Assembly: GCA_050014095.1 (NCBI GenBank)
Contig: JBEKDZ010000001.1
Location: 372,001-436,000 of the forward strand
Origin: RBG-13-51-18 sp050014095
GTDB lineage: Bacteria; Chloroflexota; Dehalococcoidia; Dehalococcoidales; RBG-16-60-22
Direction of reading: 5' to 3'
DNA: 64,000 bases
Positions within the stretch are counted from its first letter, which is position 1; each line of letters opens with the position of its first letter. The notes beneath the pieces were generated by a model. The model was given only the letters and a program-made list of their open reading frames with translations, searched no databases and was not told the DNA's origin. A program made the translations under genes and the position numbers. This document shows positions 34,033-42,957 of this stretch, piece after piece.

Positions 34033-35436
34033 TTAGTGGTGACCTCCCGTAAAGTGACTCGGCTTAAAACCGTGAGCCTGGGCCTCTTCCTCGCTATTGA
34101 AAACAATCAGGTTTTCAGGATGAATGAATTTAGTCCAATGACTATCCGCGCTATGGTATTTCTTGGCATCCAGCTTATGCTCATGCCAATCGGTGCTCGC
34201 CACAAACTTCGGCTCGAAGCCATGCTCGCAGTAGACGCAGCGTAAGGTCAAGGGCTTCGTATTCACTATCTTATATTCCGGTTTCAGGTACTTAGTTTCC
34301 GTCGGTTGAATCGACACACACCTGGGATTAGGGCAGACCGGCCGCAGCTCCTGCTGGTAGACGGGGAAGGCGACTGGGGGAGGGGATTCTACCTCTGGGA
34401 TATTGACGTCTTTCGCTCCCAGGAAAGCAGCCAGCAGCGCCATTCTTACCGGCACGCCGCGGGCAGCTTGTTTAAAGTACATGCTCCGCTCATCGGCGTC
34501 GATATCATACGCCAGCTCATCGACGCGCGGCAGCGGGTGCATGACTAAGCTTTTCTTGAACACCTTTTCCTGCAGCAGCTTTTTATTCACAATAGGGTAT
34601 TTTGATTTTAAGTCCTGCACTTGCTCTTTATCCGTAAAACGTTCTTTTTGGGGTCGAGTCACATAAAGCGCATCGACGCCCCCCTTAAGCTCTAACTGTA
34701 CGCTCATATCCGGCATCATCGCCAATTGATGAGGGCTGTTAGGCGTAGTATAAAAGGCATCTATCGTAAAGAGATTGTCACTACCCGCTCCCGGTGACAC
34801 TTTAGGTCTTTCCACCTCGCCGCCGTATTCGGTCACCAGCTTCTCGATAACATGGTCCGGCACTTCGAGTCCCGGACTGGGACAGAAGAGGATGTCCGCC
34901 CCGAACCGGGCGAGGGCGAAAATCAGGGAGTGGGTGGTGCGGCCATATTTCAGGTCGCCCCAGAGAGCTATCTTAAGTCCTTTTATAGACTGGCGTTCTT
35001 TCATTATCGTATAAAGGTCGAGGAGGGTCTGGGTGGGATGTTGGTGACCGCCATCGCCGGCGTTAATCACCGGTATGCCGGCATAATCCGCCACCACCTT
35101 AGCCGCCCCCTCCCAGGGATGACGGATGACGATGATATCCGCATAGCTGCCGACGATTTTAGCAGTATCGGAGATGCTTTCGCCTTTAGCCAGTGAACTG
35201 GCGCCAACATCCGAGGCGGTAATGACGCTGCCGCCGAGGCGGTGCATCGCCGCTTCGAAGGATAGTCTCGTGCGGGTGCTCGGCTCGAAAAAGAGGCTAG
35301 CCATGATTTTTCCACGGCATAGATTGAGTTGTTCCGGCATATTGGCGGACATCTCATTAGCCAGCGAAAACAGGGCCATCATTTCGCCGTTGGAGAGGTC
35401 ATCGATAGTCACCAGGTTTCTATTTTTCAGATTCAT
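34033..35436 (-). CDS. pyrB: Aspartate carbamoyltransferase fused to a PyrI-type zinc domain and a third C-terminal domain
   Basis: 467 residues, about 155 longer than a plain catalytic chain. The catalytic part (about 1-310) has FEPSTRTRLSF, HPTQTLLDLYT and HPLPRVDE, binding carbamoyl phosphate and aspartate. A zinc domain like the C-terminus of PyrI follows: CPNPRC (about 364-369) and CVYC (about 399-402). The last 60 residues (FIHPENLIVFNSEEEAQAHGF) resemble an Ada-type metal-binding repeat but lack its cysteines. The nucleotide-binding half of PyrI is missing. The ATG overlaps the pyrR stop. PyrB-PyrI fusions are known in Thermotoga; the third part is not something I know in them. Confidence 0.92.
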   Translation of the reverse strand: MNLKNRNLVTIDDLSNGEMMALFSLANEMSANMPEQLNLCRGKIMASLFFEPSTRTRLSFEAAMHRLGGSVITASDVGASSLAKGESISDTAKIVGSYADIIVIRHPWEGAAKVVADYAGIPVINAGDGGHQHPTQTLLDLYTIMKERQSIKGLKIALWGDLKYGRTTHSLIFALARFGADILFCPSPGLEVPDHVIEKLVTEYGGEVERPKVSPGAGSDNLFTIDAFYTTPNSPHQLAMMPDMSVQLELKGGVDALYVTRPQKERFTDKEQVQDLKSKYPIVNKKLLQEKVFKKSLVMHPLPRVDELAYDIDADERSMYFKQAARGVPVRMALLAAFLGAKDVNIPEVESPPPVAFPVYQQELRPVCPNPRCVSIQPTETKYLKPEYKIVNTKPLTLRCVYCEHGFEPKFVASTDWHEHKLDAKKYHSADSHWTKFIHPENLIVFNSEEEAQAHGFKPSHFTGGHH

Positions 35437-36059
35437 GGCAACATCTCCTTTCCCGGTTTTACCGGGACCTGCGATTTTTCATTCACCTCCGATTTTTCCT
35501 TTAGACCTTTACCTGTTTTAGCACCATTTAGATTAATAATCGCCACTTCATCGCAACCGTCGGTCTCCGTGAGACGAACCTGGATTTCTTCGTGGCGGGC
35601 GCTGGGTATATTTTTACCCACGTAATCCGCGCGTATCGGCATCTCACGATGTCCTCGGTCGATAAGTACCGCTAACTGTATGGAGCGCGGACGCCCCAGG
35701 TCGATAAGGGCATCCATGGCAGCGCGGATGCTGCGGCCCGTATAAAGAACATCATCGACCAGCACCACGGACTTATTATTAATATCGGAAGGGATGTCCG
35801 TGGACTGGATAGCTTTTTGGGCTTCCGAACTATTGAGGTCGTCGCGATAAAGGCTAAAGTCCAGCGCCCCGACGGGCAGCTTAGACTTTTCGTAGAGCTC
35901 GATGTTTTCCGCCAGGCGCTTCGCTAGCGGCACGCCCCGTGTATGCAGGCCTACTAATACCAGGTGGTCAACTGCCTCGTTACGCTCGATGATTTCATGG
36001 GCAATGCGGGCGATGGTGCGGCGGATATCCTCCGCGGTCATCACAATTTTTTCTGACAT
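35433..36059 (-). CDS. pyrR: PyrR, pyr operon attenuator protein / uracil phosphoribosyltransferase
   Basis: 208 residues from the ATG at 36059, 6 bases after AAGAGG; the frame opens at 36083 but that start would lie in the terminator stem. The PRPP site VVLVDDVLYTGRS (about 97-109) is typical, as are GLHTRGVPLA and IDRGHREMPIRADYVGKNIP (20 residues). It binds pyr leader RNA when UMP is high and promotes termination. About 30 charged residues extend beyond the usual C-terminus (TGKGLKEKSEVNEKSQVPVK). It overlaps pyrB by 4 bases. Confidence 0.93.
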   Translation of the reverse strand: MSEKIVMTAEDIRRTIARIAHEIIERNEAVDHLVLVGLHTRGVPLAKRLAENIELYEKSKLPVGALDFSLYRDDLNSSEAQKAIQSTDIPSDINNKSVVLVDDVLYTGRSIRAAMDALIDLGRPRSIQLAVLIDRGHREMPIRADYVGKNIPSARHEEIQVRLTETDGCDEVAIINLNGAKTGKGLKEKSEVNEKSQVPVKPGKEMLP

Positions 36060-36120
36060 AAAAAACCTCTTGCTTTGGTTCACCTACCGAAGCTTTAGCG
36101 TAGGCAGGCGGCAAGAGGTT
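36060..36120 (-). terminator. Attenuator terminator before pyrR
   Basis: Minus strand AACCTCTTGC (36120-36111) pairs perfectly with GCAAGAGGTT (36073-36064), followed at once by TTTTTT and then the pyrR ATG. An inner stem CCTAC/GTAGG lies in the loop. The right arm contains the AAGAGG ribosome site of pyrR, so the hairpin can block both transcription and translation. Confidence 0.8.
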
Positions 36121-36143
36121 ATGGGTGCATGTATTTGGCTTTT

Positions 36144-36176
36144 CCCCTTGCCGGCCTCGCGGGACTGGCTTAAAGG
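36144..36176 (-). promoter_or_regulatory. PyrR binding loop in the pyr leader
   Basis: Minus strand reads CCTTTAAGCC AGTCCCGCGAGGCC GGCAAGG (split here). The AGTCC-G-GAGG core is the PyrR recognition loop known from Bacillus pyr attenuators, flanked by complementary arms. It lies between the promoter and the terminator, as in that system. Confidence 0.8.
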
Positions 36177-36209
36177 TTCAAGGTAGACTCCTTTACGGAT
36201 GTTTGGTTT

Positions 36210-36238
36210 ATTATAGCAGAAAAGCCCTTGAGTAACAA
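36210..36238 (-). promoter_or_regulatory. pyr operon promoter
   Basis: Minus strand TTGTTA (36238-36233), 17 bases, TATAAT (36215-36210). The leader to pyrR is about 145 bases and holds the PyrR loop and the attenuator. It diverges from hisS. Confidence 0.65.
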
Positions 36239-36304
36239 TAGGATTGCAAAACTTTGACTGATAATGTATTCTTGCTAAAAGAAAAAGGATAAAGGAGTCA
36301 CAGT

Positions 36305-37555
36305 TTGTACCAAGCGGCACGCGGCACGATAGATATTCTCCAGGAAGAACAGCCCTACTGGCGCTACATAGAAAAAGCCATCGCGGAAATCACACAGCTT
36401 TACGGCTATAAGCGCATCGATACGCCGATTTTCGAGGATACGGCGCTTTTCCGGCGCAGCGCAGGGGAATTTACCGATATTGTCCAGAAGGAGATGTATA
36501 CCTTTGATGACCGTGGAGGGAACAGCCTGACATTAAAACCGGAAGGGACTCCGGCAGTTTGCCGCGCTTATATCCAGCATGGCATGCAAAACCTGCCCCA
36601 GCCGGTCAAGTTATATTACGTCTCCCCCATTTTCCGCTATGACCGACCGCAGGCAGGACGCTACCGCCAGCATTACCAGTTCGGGTGCGAAGCAATCGGC
36701 GAGGATGACCCGACTATCGACGCCGAGATTATCGATATGGTTTGGCGGTTTTTTCAGACATTGGGGCTGGCTAACCTATCCCTGCACCTCAATAGCATCG
36801 GCTGCCAAGAGTGCCGTCCGGCATATCTTAAAGCCCTGAAGGATTACTACAAAAAATATACAGGCAGTTTATGCGCCGATTGTAAAACAAGGCTGGAGAA
36901 AAACCCTTTACGTCTGCTGGACTGCAAACAGGCAGCCTGCCAGGATGTCGCGCAAAATGCCCCGCGCAGCATCGACGCTCTTTGCCCCGCTTGCGCCGCC
37001 CATTTCAGCCAGTTGCGAAAATACCTGACATTATTGGGGATTCCTTTCCGGATTAACCACCGGCTGGTGCGCGGGCTGGACTACTACACCCGCACAGTCT
37101 TCGAGGTGCAGCCAGAGGAGGAGGGGGGCCAAAGCACCATCGGGGGTGGTGGAAGATATGATAGGCTTATCGAGGAGCTGGGGGGCAAACCGACGCCGGC
37201 GCTGGGGTTCGCCACCGGCATCGAGAGGATTATACTTAATCTGAAGAAGCAGGGTATTAAGGTCCCCGCTATGCCCGAAGCGCAGGTATTTATCGCTTAC
37301 CTGGGCGATGCCGCCCGGGATAAAGCTCTTAGGCTTACGGCAGACCTGCGGCAAGCCGATATCAGCGCCATCATGTCTACCAGTGGTAAAAGCCTAAAAG
37401 CGCAGCTACGCCAGGCTAACTCCCTGGGGGCACGGTGGGCGGTAATCATCGGCGAGGAGGAGGTAAAGGCAGGGACAGTAACACTGCGCGATATGGCGGA
37501 TGCCAGCCAGGAAACCGTCGTTTTAAACGAGCTAACAGGTCGACTAAAGCAATAA
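36305..37555 (+). CDS. hisS: Histidyl-tRNA synthetase
   Basis: 416 residues from TTG (36305), with AAGGAG 7 bases upstream. Class II motifs: motif 1 region near residue 60, motif 2 FRYDRPQAGRYRQHYQFGCE (20 residues, about 112), the histidine-specific RGLDYYTRTVFE (about 255) and motif 3 GFATGIERII (about 299). The insertion domain carries CQEC, CADC and CPAC cysteine pairs (about 175-235) that may bind zinc. The C-terminal anticodon domain is complete. Confidence 0.96.
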   Translation: MYQAARGTIDILQEEQPYWRYIEKAIAEITQLYGYKRIDTPIFEDTALFRRSAGEFTDIVQKEMYTFDDRGGNSLTLKPEGTPAVCRAYIQHGMQNLPQPVKLYYVSPIFRYDRPQAGRYRQHYQFGCEAIGEDDPTIDAEIIDMVWRFFQTLGLANLSLHLNSIGCQECRPAYLKALKDYYKKYTGSLCADCKTRLEKNPLRLLDCKQAACQDVAQNAPRSIDALCPACAAHFSQLRKYLTLLGIPFRINHRLVRGLDYYTRTVFEVQPEEEGGQSTIGGGGRYDRLIEELGGKPTPALGFATGIERIILNLKKQGIKVPAMPEAQVFIAYLGDAARDKALRLTADLRQADISAIMSTSGKSLKAQLRQANSLGARWAVIIGEEEVKAGTVTLRDMADASQETVVLNELTGRLKQ

Positions 37556-37986
37556 ACTTAAAAACCAGCGATTTTTCCACCTAAATTAACAGTAATTTAA
37601 TATTTGCCTGTTAAGATAAAGATTGCTTTTTCGCCGTAAAAACGGGGGGAAGAGGGCAGTGACAAGGGGATATTTACCACAAACCAGACGAATATTACAT
37701 AAATTACGTAAATTACGTCAATTTCACGTTCAGAGCGGGCTTGACAAATTCTTTCTATGTGGTATAGTTGATATGAAGTGTACCTTGCAAAAGGTGCGCT
37801 AGTACTCTGTTTGTATTTAAAAGGGGGTGATGCAATGGCAACAGCCCGCAAGGGGGACAGAGCTAGATTGCTCTGACTTCTGCTTCTAAGTCAAGGTACC
37901 TCTGCTAAATAACAGGTACGCCTGACGGCAGGGGTATAAAATAATCAGATAATTAAGCAAATAACTAAGGAGAAAAATAAAAGTCG
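37556..37986 (+). promoter_or_regulatory. Intergenic region with promoter and structured 5' leader of the first surface protein
   Basis: TTGACA (37741-37746), 16 bases, TATAGT (37763-37768). The leader is about 210 bases. GTACCTTG near 37780 is fully complementary to CAAGGTAC near 37894, while TACCTCTGC just after can instead pair with GCAGGGGTA near 37925 around an inner CAGG-TACG-CCTG hairpin, so two folds compete. A 13-codon reading frame with its own AAGGGGG site lies in the loop (separate entry). I cannot match it to a known riboswitch class. Bases 37556-37740 show nothing clear. Confidence 0.5.
37835..37876 (+). CDS. Possible 13-residue leader peptide
   Basis: ATG at 37835 with AAGGGGG 7 bases upstream, reading MATARKGDRARLL and stop. 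It is inside the leader of the surface protein gene, in the loop of the long stem. The strong ribosome site is the main support. An overlapping frame from 37830 would give 19 residues. It may be a regulatory leader peptide or chance. Confidence 0.3.
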   Translation: MATARKGDRARLL

Positions 37987-40900
37987 ATGAAAAAAATAAT
38001 TAAAAAGTTTTGGGGAGTAGCTTTCGTACTTGTAATGCTCTCCACGCTGTTTGTGGCAGCTATACCGCAGGCATCGGCTGGCGTGCTTACCTTCACCCAG
38101 GAGAACCAGCCGAATTTAAATGTGCCAACAAAGGTCCATATAACAGCAAACAACACCGTGATTTACGAATTCGTTGTCGGCTACGATAATACTACCGTCT
38201 ATGCCGCGACTTCCAACGGCGCATTGAAATCTATTGATGCTGGCCGAACCTGGGCGAACCTGACCGCTCTGAACTTCAATCTGATCAGCACGAAGCCCTT
38301 TGGAGATGGTACTGGTACTGATACATCTCTCTTTGTAGCCGTAGCCCCGGATGACGTAAACTACGTCGCCTTCATGGATCAGGCTAGCGGCAACGTGTCA
38401 CTATCCAAAGACGGTGGCACGACTTTCCAACCTCTTGGCATAGTGAAAAACGGTGAAGGCGAATATGCCTCTGCCGTTACCGATATCGATATTTCACCGG
38501 CAGCTTCAGTTGTAATCGTCGGCAGCTATGCAACGAGTCACGTCGTCGCAGTTACCGGTAGAAACCACGCCGGCACCGGACCCAGCCTTTTCTACTGCTT
38601 GACTGACCTCATTGGCAGTGAAGGTTCCTGGAAAGATGCCTGCTTGAATACCAACCCGAACGAGCCGATTAGGGGTCAAGACTTTAGTGCAATTAATACA
38701 CGAGTCCTCAATGCCGTTAAGTTCTCGCCAGCTTTCGCCCAAGACCTCACTGCTTACGTTGTTGGTTCTAATGCATCCGGCGCATTGCTGCATGTAGTTA
38801 GCTTCAACAATGGTAGGTGGAACACTGGAATCTCGGGCTTCTGGGCTGGCTACCTTGACACAGGTAGTCCTATCGGCCTTACCGACGCCAATCTCCTGAC
38901 TACCACTGTTGCAGTTCTAACCGGTCCTGTAACCAGAGCGCAAATCGCCTTCGACCCCAACTTTAACGGGCTTGAAAGTGAAACGCGCACGGCTTATATC
39001 TCGCTCGCTGACTCGGCTACAGGTGTCGGTGTAGGCGGCATTTATAGAGTTACCGATTCGGCTACACAACCCATGTTTATCCCGATGGGTGATATTAGTG
39101 GGTTCCCCAAATGGGCAATGTCCAGCTTGGCCATCAACAGCGATGGTACCGTCCTGGTAGCTGCCGCCATGCACTCCAACAAGGTTTGGACACTCACCAG
39201 CTTGGCCAGCGGCAGGATGTGCTCGTACGCTGTCAACAACCCGTATAAGCGTATCGGCATCACTACAATAACCGATAACCAGACAGTTGCCTATCACGGG
39301 GGCACCAACCTGTTCGACGCCAAGCAGAGCACCGAGGGCGCTTTCTCCCTTTCCGTCGATGACGGCTACACCTTCAACGATATCTCGCTCGTTGATACCT
39401 CTGTAATCAACATCGTTGACCAGGTCATCGCTCCTGACGGCGGTAACCGCTATGTTATCTCTAATGATAACGGGAACCCCGGAGCCGGCCATACTTCGGT
39501 ATTCTATTGGGATGGCACGTACTGGGAAAGACACTTTACTCTCGACAACTATGACGGTTACGTAGCCAAAGCATCGCCCACCGACTTCAAAACCCTCTAT
39601 CTGGGTGATAAGACTAGCGCCCACGTCTACTACACCGCCTCGGCTGGCACAGTCAACTGGAAAGACTACCAGTCGCCTAAGGCTGGTACCACACTAGCCG
39701 ATCTCGAGGTAGAGAGCGATGCAACACTCTATGTCGCTACCACAATAGGCGGCCAGGGTTACGTATCCACCCTCACCGAGAACGGCCGTATCTGGAAAAT
39801 TCCTGTTGCCCCGACATTCTCCTCCGTTTCAGCTAGTGACCCGCTTGCCAGCCTGACGCTGGTGAGCCCGGGTAACCTGATTGCCGGTAGCACACTAGGA
39901 CGTCTCGCCTACTCGACAGATGGCGGTACGACCTGGAGATGCTCCTCCCAATTTTTCACATATTCTGCCACTTATGCCGCAGCAACCTCGCTGGCTAACG
40001 GCAGCGCAATCTATACAGTCTTCGATGGTTGGGGTGGGATTTATTACTGGACAGTAGGTACTTCTTCCGGCACGGCTTGGGGGACCTGGCCACTCAACAT
40101 GTCGCAATACCCTTCATATCTATCGGCATTTAGTTCAGGCCAATCAATGAAGGACATCTTGATCTACAAAGGTTCAGTCTATGCCATCAGCAGCAATGCC
40201 TCTGATACATGGCTGTACAGCGCCTTCCTGCCTGCCCTGGGCTTCGCAAACTGGGGCGAGTGGGCTGCGACCAACTTAGTCGGTCAGGCTCTATACAGTT
40301 TGCCTGGCTCTTCCACCGTCTCCGCAGGCGTTCCGCCAGATGTCCTTAAAGTAAGCGCGGATCCTACTTCCGTCGGCACAAAGCTATGGTTCATCGATAT
40401 TCATGGGACGCTTAATGCGAACGGAACATGGATAAATCGGATACTTGCCTACACCGATCTTCTGGCTGTAGCAGTACCGGCACCGACGAGCCCCATCGAC
40501 AAATATCTGGTCCAGGTCAACAAAGAAACCGGTTATGCGTATGATACAACGCTTATCTGGGCGACTGCCGGTAATCCGTACATTGGAGCAGGAGGCTGCT
40601 ATGAATATCAGGTCGCTAAGGATAGCGCCTTCTCCACCGTTGTTCTTGATGGCAGTGCAAAACCAGCCACGCTGTTCGCACCCACGGTTCACGTCATCAT
40701 CGGACCTAATCAGGTTGGCACTGGAGTACATCTGGTCTACCAGCCCGGTGAGACCTACTACTGGAGAACTCGTGCTATACCTTACCCATTAACCGGTTTT
40801 GACTGGTATTACCAACTCTATTCCAATTGGTCAACGGTATATACCATAGAGATTCAGCCCGCTCCTCCGCCAGTACCCGAGCTGAATTCTCCGGCGAACG

Positions 40901-41382
40901 GTGGAATCGTTACGATACTCAAGCCCGGCTTCTCCTGGTCAGTAATGAGTGGTGAGGCACCGGCTAGCGGCATAACGATGACCTACACCTTCCAGTTAGC
41001 TAAAGATGCAGCGTTCAGCACCACGTCCATGGTTTACACGACCACGACGACAGTGGCTGGTCTGAGCTTACCGGTCAGCCTGACTGATGGACAGCAGTAC
41101 TTCTGGAGAGTCCAGACTACTACCTCCGTCACGGGCGATTGGTCCACGGTAGGTAACTTCAACGTCGCTGTACCGAAATTCACTACTCCGGTAACAGTCA
41201 CCCAGACTCAACAGACGGTTGTTCTCACGCAGACCAACCCGCCAGCCACATCGATAACGGTAACCGCTCCAGTTTCAACAACTGAAGTATCTCAAGCGTA
41301 CATCTGGGTTATCATTATCATTGGCGCAGTCCTGGTGATTGCTATCATCGTTCTGATTGTCAGAACTAGACGTGTAAGCTAG
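37987..41382 (+). CDS. Large secreted surface protein, beta-propeller and fibronectin-like domains, C-terminal membrane anchor
   Basis: 1131 residues. A signal peptide with AIPQASA end (about 1-32) opens the protein. The next 850 residues hold many short S-x-D-x-G-x-T-W style blocks (for example LSKDGGTTF, YSTDGGTTW) of BNR/sortilin-type propellers. Two fibronectin/Ig-like units (about 870-960 and 965-1060) contain YYWRT and YFWRV. A Thr-rich linker leads to one helix (about 1102-1124) and the basic tail RTRRVS, so it is anchored in the cell membrane facing out. N-x-S/T sequons are frequent, making it a candidate STT3 substrate. An AAGGAG lies 14 bases before the ATG. An S-layer role is likely but not proven. 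Confidence 0.85.
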   Translation: MKKIIKKFWGVAFVLVMLSTLFVAAIPQASAGVLTFTQENQPNLNVPTKVHITANNTVIYEFVVGYDNTTVYAATSNGALKSIDAGRTWANLTALNFNLISTKPFGDGTGTDTSLFVAVAPDDVNYVAFMDQASGNVSLSKDGGTTFQPLGIVKNGEGEYASAVTDIDISPAASVVIVGSYATSHVVAVTGRNHAGTGPSLFYCLTDLIGSEGSWKDACLNTNPNEPIRGQDFSAINTRVLNAVKFSPAFAQDLTAYVVGSNASGALLHVVSFNNGRWNTGISGFWAGYLDTGSPIGLTDANLLTTTVAVLTGPVTRAQIAFDPNFNGLESETRTAYISLADSATGVGVGGIYRVTDSATQPMFIPMGDISGFPKWAMSSLAINSDGTVLVAAAMHSNKVWTLTSLASGRMCSYAVNNPYKRIGITTITDNQTVAYHGGTNLFDAKQSTEGAFSLSVDDGYTFNDISLVDTSVINIVDQVIAPDGGNRYVISNDNGNPGAGHTSVFYWDGTYWERHFTLDNYDGYVAKASPTDFKTLYLGDKTSAHVYYTASAGTVNWKDYQSPKAGTTLADLEVESDATLYVATTIGGQGYVSTLTENGRIWKIPVAPTFSSVSASDPLASLTLVSPGNLIAGSTLGRLAYSTDGGTTWRCSSQFFTYSATYAAATSLANGSAIYTVFDGWGGIYYWTVGTSSGTAWGTWPLNMSQYPSYLSAFSSGQSMKDILIYKGSVYAISSNASDTWLYSAFLPALGFANWGEWAATNLVGQALYSLPGSSTVSAGVPPDVLKVSADPTSVGTKLWFIDIHGTLNANGTWINRILAYTDLLAVAVPAPTSPIDKYLVQVNKETGYAYDTTLIWATAGNPYIGAGGCYEYQVAKDSAFSTVVLDGSAKPATLFAPTVHVIIGPNQVGTGVHLVYQPGETYYWRTRAIPYPLTGFDWYYQLYSNWSTVYTIEIQPAPPPVPELNSPANGGIVTILKPGFSWSVMSGEAPASGITMTYTFQLAKDAAFSTTSMVYTTTTTVAGLSLPVSLTDGQQYFWRVQTTTSVTGDWSTVGNFNVAVPKFTTPVTVTQTQQTVVLTQTNPPATSITVTAPVSTTEVSQAYIWVIIIIGAVLVIAIIVLIVRTRRVS

Positions 41383-41423
41383 CACTCTGATCTGATGGAC
41401 GAGCCTTCTTAAGCAGAAGGACG

Positions 41424-41458
41424 AGAGCCCCGACATAATGTCGGGGCTCTCTTTTTTT
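41424..41458 (+). terminator. Strong intrinsic terminator of the first surface protein
   Basis: AGAGCCCCGAC, loop ATAAT, GTCGGGGCTCT, then CTTTTTTT: an 11-base-pair GC-rich stem followed by a T-run, 42 bases after the stop codon. The remaining gap to moeA (41459-41584) shows only a weak hairpin near 41517-41544. Confidence 0.95.
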
Positions 41459-41584
41459 AGGGGAAAAGGATTAGGGGTGAGCGAACTGGATTATCATTCC
41501 CGTCTTAAGTATGGGTTCACCTTGAAGTTTCAACTTGAGGGTGAGAGTAGACTCATAAAGGGAAACAATTTAGGTTTCTTCAAG

Positions 41585-42844
41585 TCATGGCGTGAGAATC
41601 TGCACAGGGATTATAGCGCCGCTCGCCAGTGAGTTTGTTCGCTCTGGAATGCAGATAAGGCTGTTAGCGCTGGCGATAGCCTGCAGGCGACTCCGGTTTT
41701 TATAGAGTCGGACGCTATAGTTACCCTTAGCATCACGGGATAATATTGCATCTTTAAATTCTGTCCAGGCGGGGTGGCGGCCCTTGACGTTTTCCATCAG
41801 CCTGGCGAAGACCGTTTGGAGGGGAGGAGTAGTATCGCCAGCCATGCGCAATACCCCGGGGAGGGCAAGCTGGAGGAAAGCCATCTCGTTGCTGGCAGGC
41901 CCGCCCGGGAGGCAAAAAATGGGTTTATCCTGCCACAGACCGAAGGCGATACCTTTGCCCGGACCCAGACGCACGTGGTGGAATATTTCCCGCCAGCCGA
42001 GCTTATCCAACGCCCCAATGACCAGATCACGTTCGCTGCCCCAGGCGCCACCGCTGGTGAGAATAATGTCAACATCGGGCAGATGCTTCAATAACTCGCT
42101 TTTAATAGATACTTCATTATCTTGAGCAATCGCTGCGGAGCATGACATGCCGAAAGAAGCCAGCCAGGCTTCCATGGTTACCAGATTGCTGGCATAGAGC
42201 TGGCCAGGGTGAAGATTGGCGCCGGGAGCGACCACTTCATCACCGATGCCGATAATGGCTATCTTCGGTCGACGGTAAACACTAACGTGATTAATACCCC
42301 CCGCCGCCGCTAAGCCTAAATACCCCGGTAAAAGCCTTTCCCCCTGGCGGACGATGGTCTCGCCAGCCCGGACTTCACCCCCGGCAACCAGCACGTTGCG
42401 CCCCTTTGCTGCGTCAGCTTTAACTAACACCTCCGTTGGGGATACTTCCTCGCAAAGCTCCTCCGATACCACCGCTTCCGCACCTTTAGGGATGGGAGCG
42501 CCGGAGCATACCTTAACCGTGTTGCCGCGACTCACCTCCCCCTTATACTTGCTGCCGGCGTACATCGAACCGATAATAAATAAACGCACCGGATGTCGAG
42601 CAGAGGCTTTTTCTACATCCGCCGAGATAACAGCATAGCCATCTTTTAACGTTACATCCGAGGAGGGATAGCTTATCGCGGCAACGATATCCGCCGCCGC
42701 GACACGATTGACACTGAAAGCCAAGGGCAGCTCTTCAATACCTACGGTTTTTACATTGGAGCTGATAAGCTGAAAGGCTTCTCTATATCCAACGTAGTCC
42801 GTGCCTTCGTCAATTTCGTTAGTATCTTTTTCTATATCCGTCAT
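41585..42844 (-). CDS. moeA: Molybdopterin molybdotransferase (MoeA)
   Basis: 419 residues. The domain order of MoeA is visible: N-terminal LKDGYAV block (about 66-72), CSGAPIPKGAEAVV (about 112-125), the MogA-like domain with IIGIGDEVV (about 197-205) and TSGGAWGSERD (about 262-272), LPGGPASNEMAF (about 310), and a C-terminal beta domain. It inserts molybdate or tungstate into adenylated molybdopterin, which fits the AOR operon in this window. It stands alone, convergent to the first surface protein gene. Confidence 0.94.
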   Translation of the reverse strand: MTDIEKDTNEIDEGTDYVGYREAFQLISSNVKTVGIEELPLAFSVNRVAAADIVAAISYPSSDVTLKDGYAVISADVEKASARHPVRLFIIGSMYAGSKYKGEVSRGNTVKVCSGAPIPKGAEAVVSEELCEEVSPTEVLVKADAAKGRNVLVAGGEVRAGETIVRQGERLLPGYLGLAAAGGINHVSVYRRPKIAIIGIGDEVVAPGANLHPGQLYASNLVTMEAWLASFGMSCSAAIAQDNEVSIKSELLKHLPDVDIILTSGGAWGSERDLVIGALDKLGWREIFHHVRLGPGKGIAFGLWQDKPIFCLPGGPASNEMAFLQLALPGVLRMAGDTTPPLQTVFARLMENVKGRHPAWTEFKDAILSRDAKGNYSVRLYKNRSRLQAIASANSLICIPERTNSLASGAIIPVQILTP

Positions 42845-42921
42845 TTTTTACTATCTTACCCTACTAAAGTATATACTCCAGAGATGGGCTTATTCAAATA
42901 AAATATCTTTACAAAATGCTA

Positions 42922-42950
42922 TTGACTTTTGTCTGATTCAATAGTAAAAT
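42922..42950 (+). promoter_or_regulatory. Promoter giving a leaderless transcript of the second surface protein
   Basis: TTGACT (42922-42927), exactly 17 bases, TAAAAT (42945-42950). The GTG start codon is at 42958, 7 bases after the -10, where transcription should begin. No ribosome binding site is present. Confidence 0.6.
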
Positions 42951-42957
42951 TCGCCAT

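Noticed and set aside
37597..37851. Open frame of 84 codons on the minus strand in the gap before the first surface protein
   Set aside because: It overlaps the promoter and leader of the plus-strand gene, has no ribosome site, and its sequence is a low-complexity mix without a recognisable domain.
37770..37980. Known riboswitch (fluoride, c-di-GMP or cobalamin type) before the surface protein
   Set aside because: I compared the conserved cores from memory and none fits. It is kept only as a structured leader.
41438..41632. Open frame of 64 codons after the terminator
   Set aside because: It begins inside the terminator stem, overlaps the end of moeA on the other strand, and has no ribosome site.
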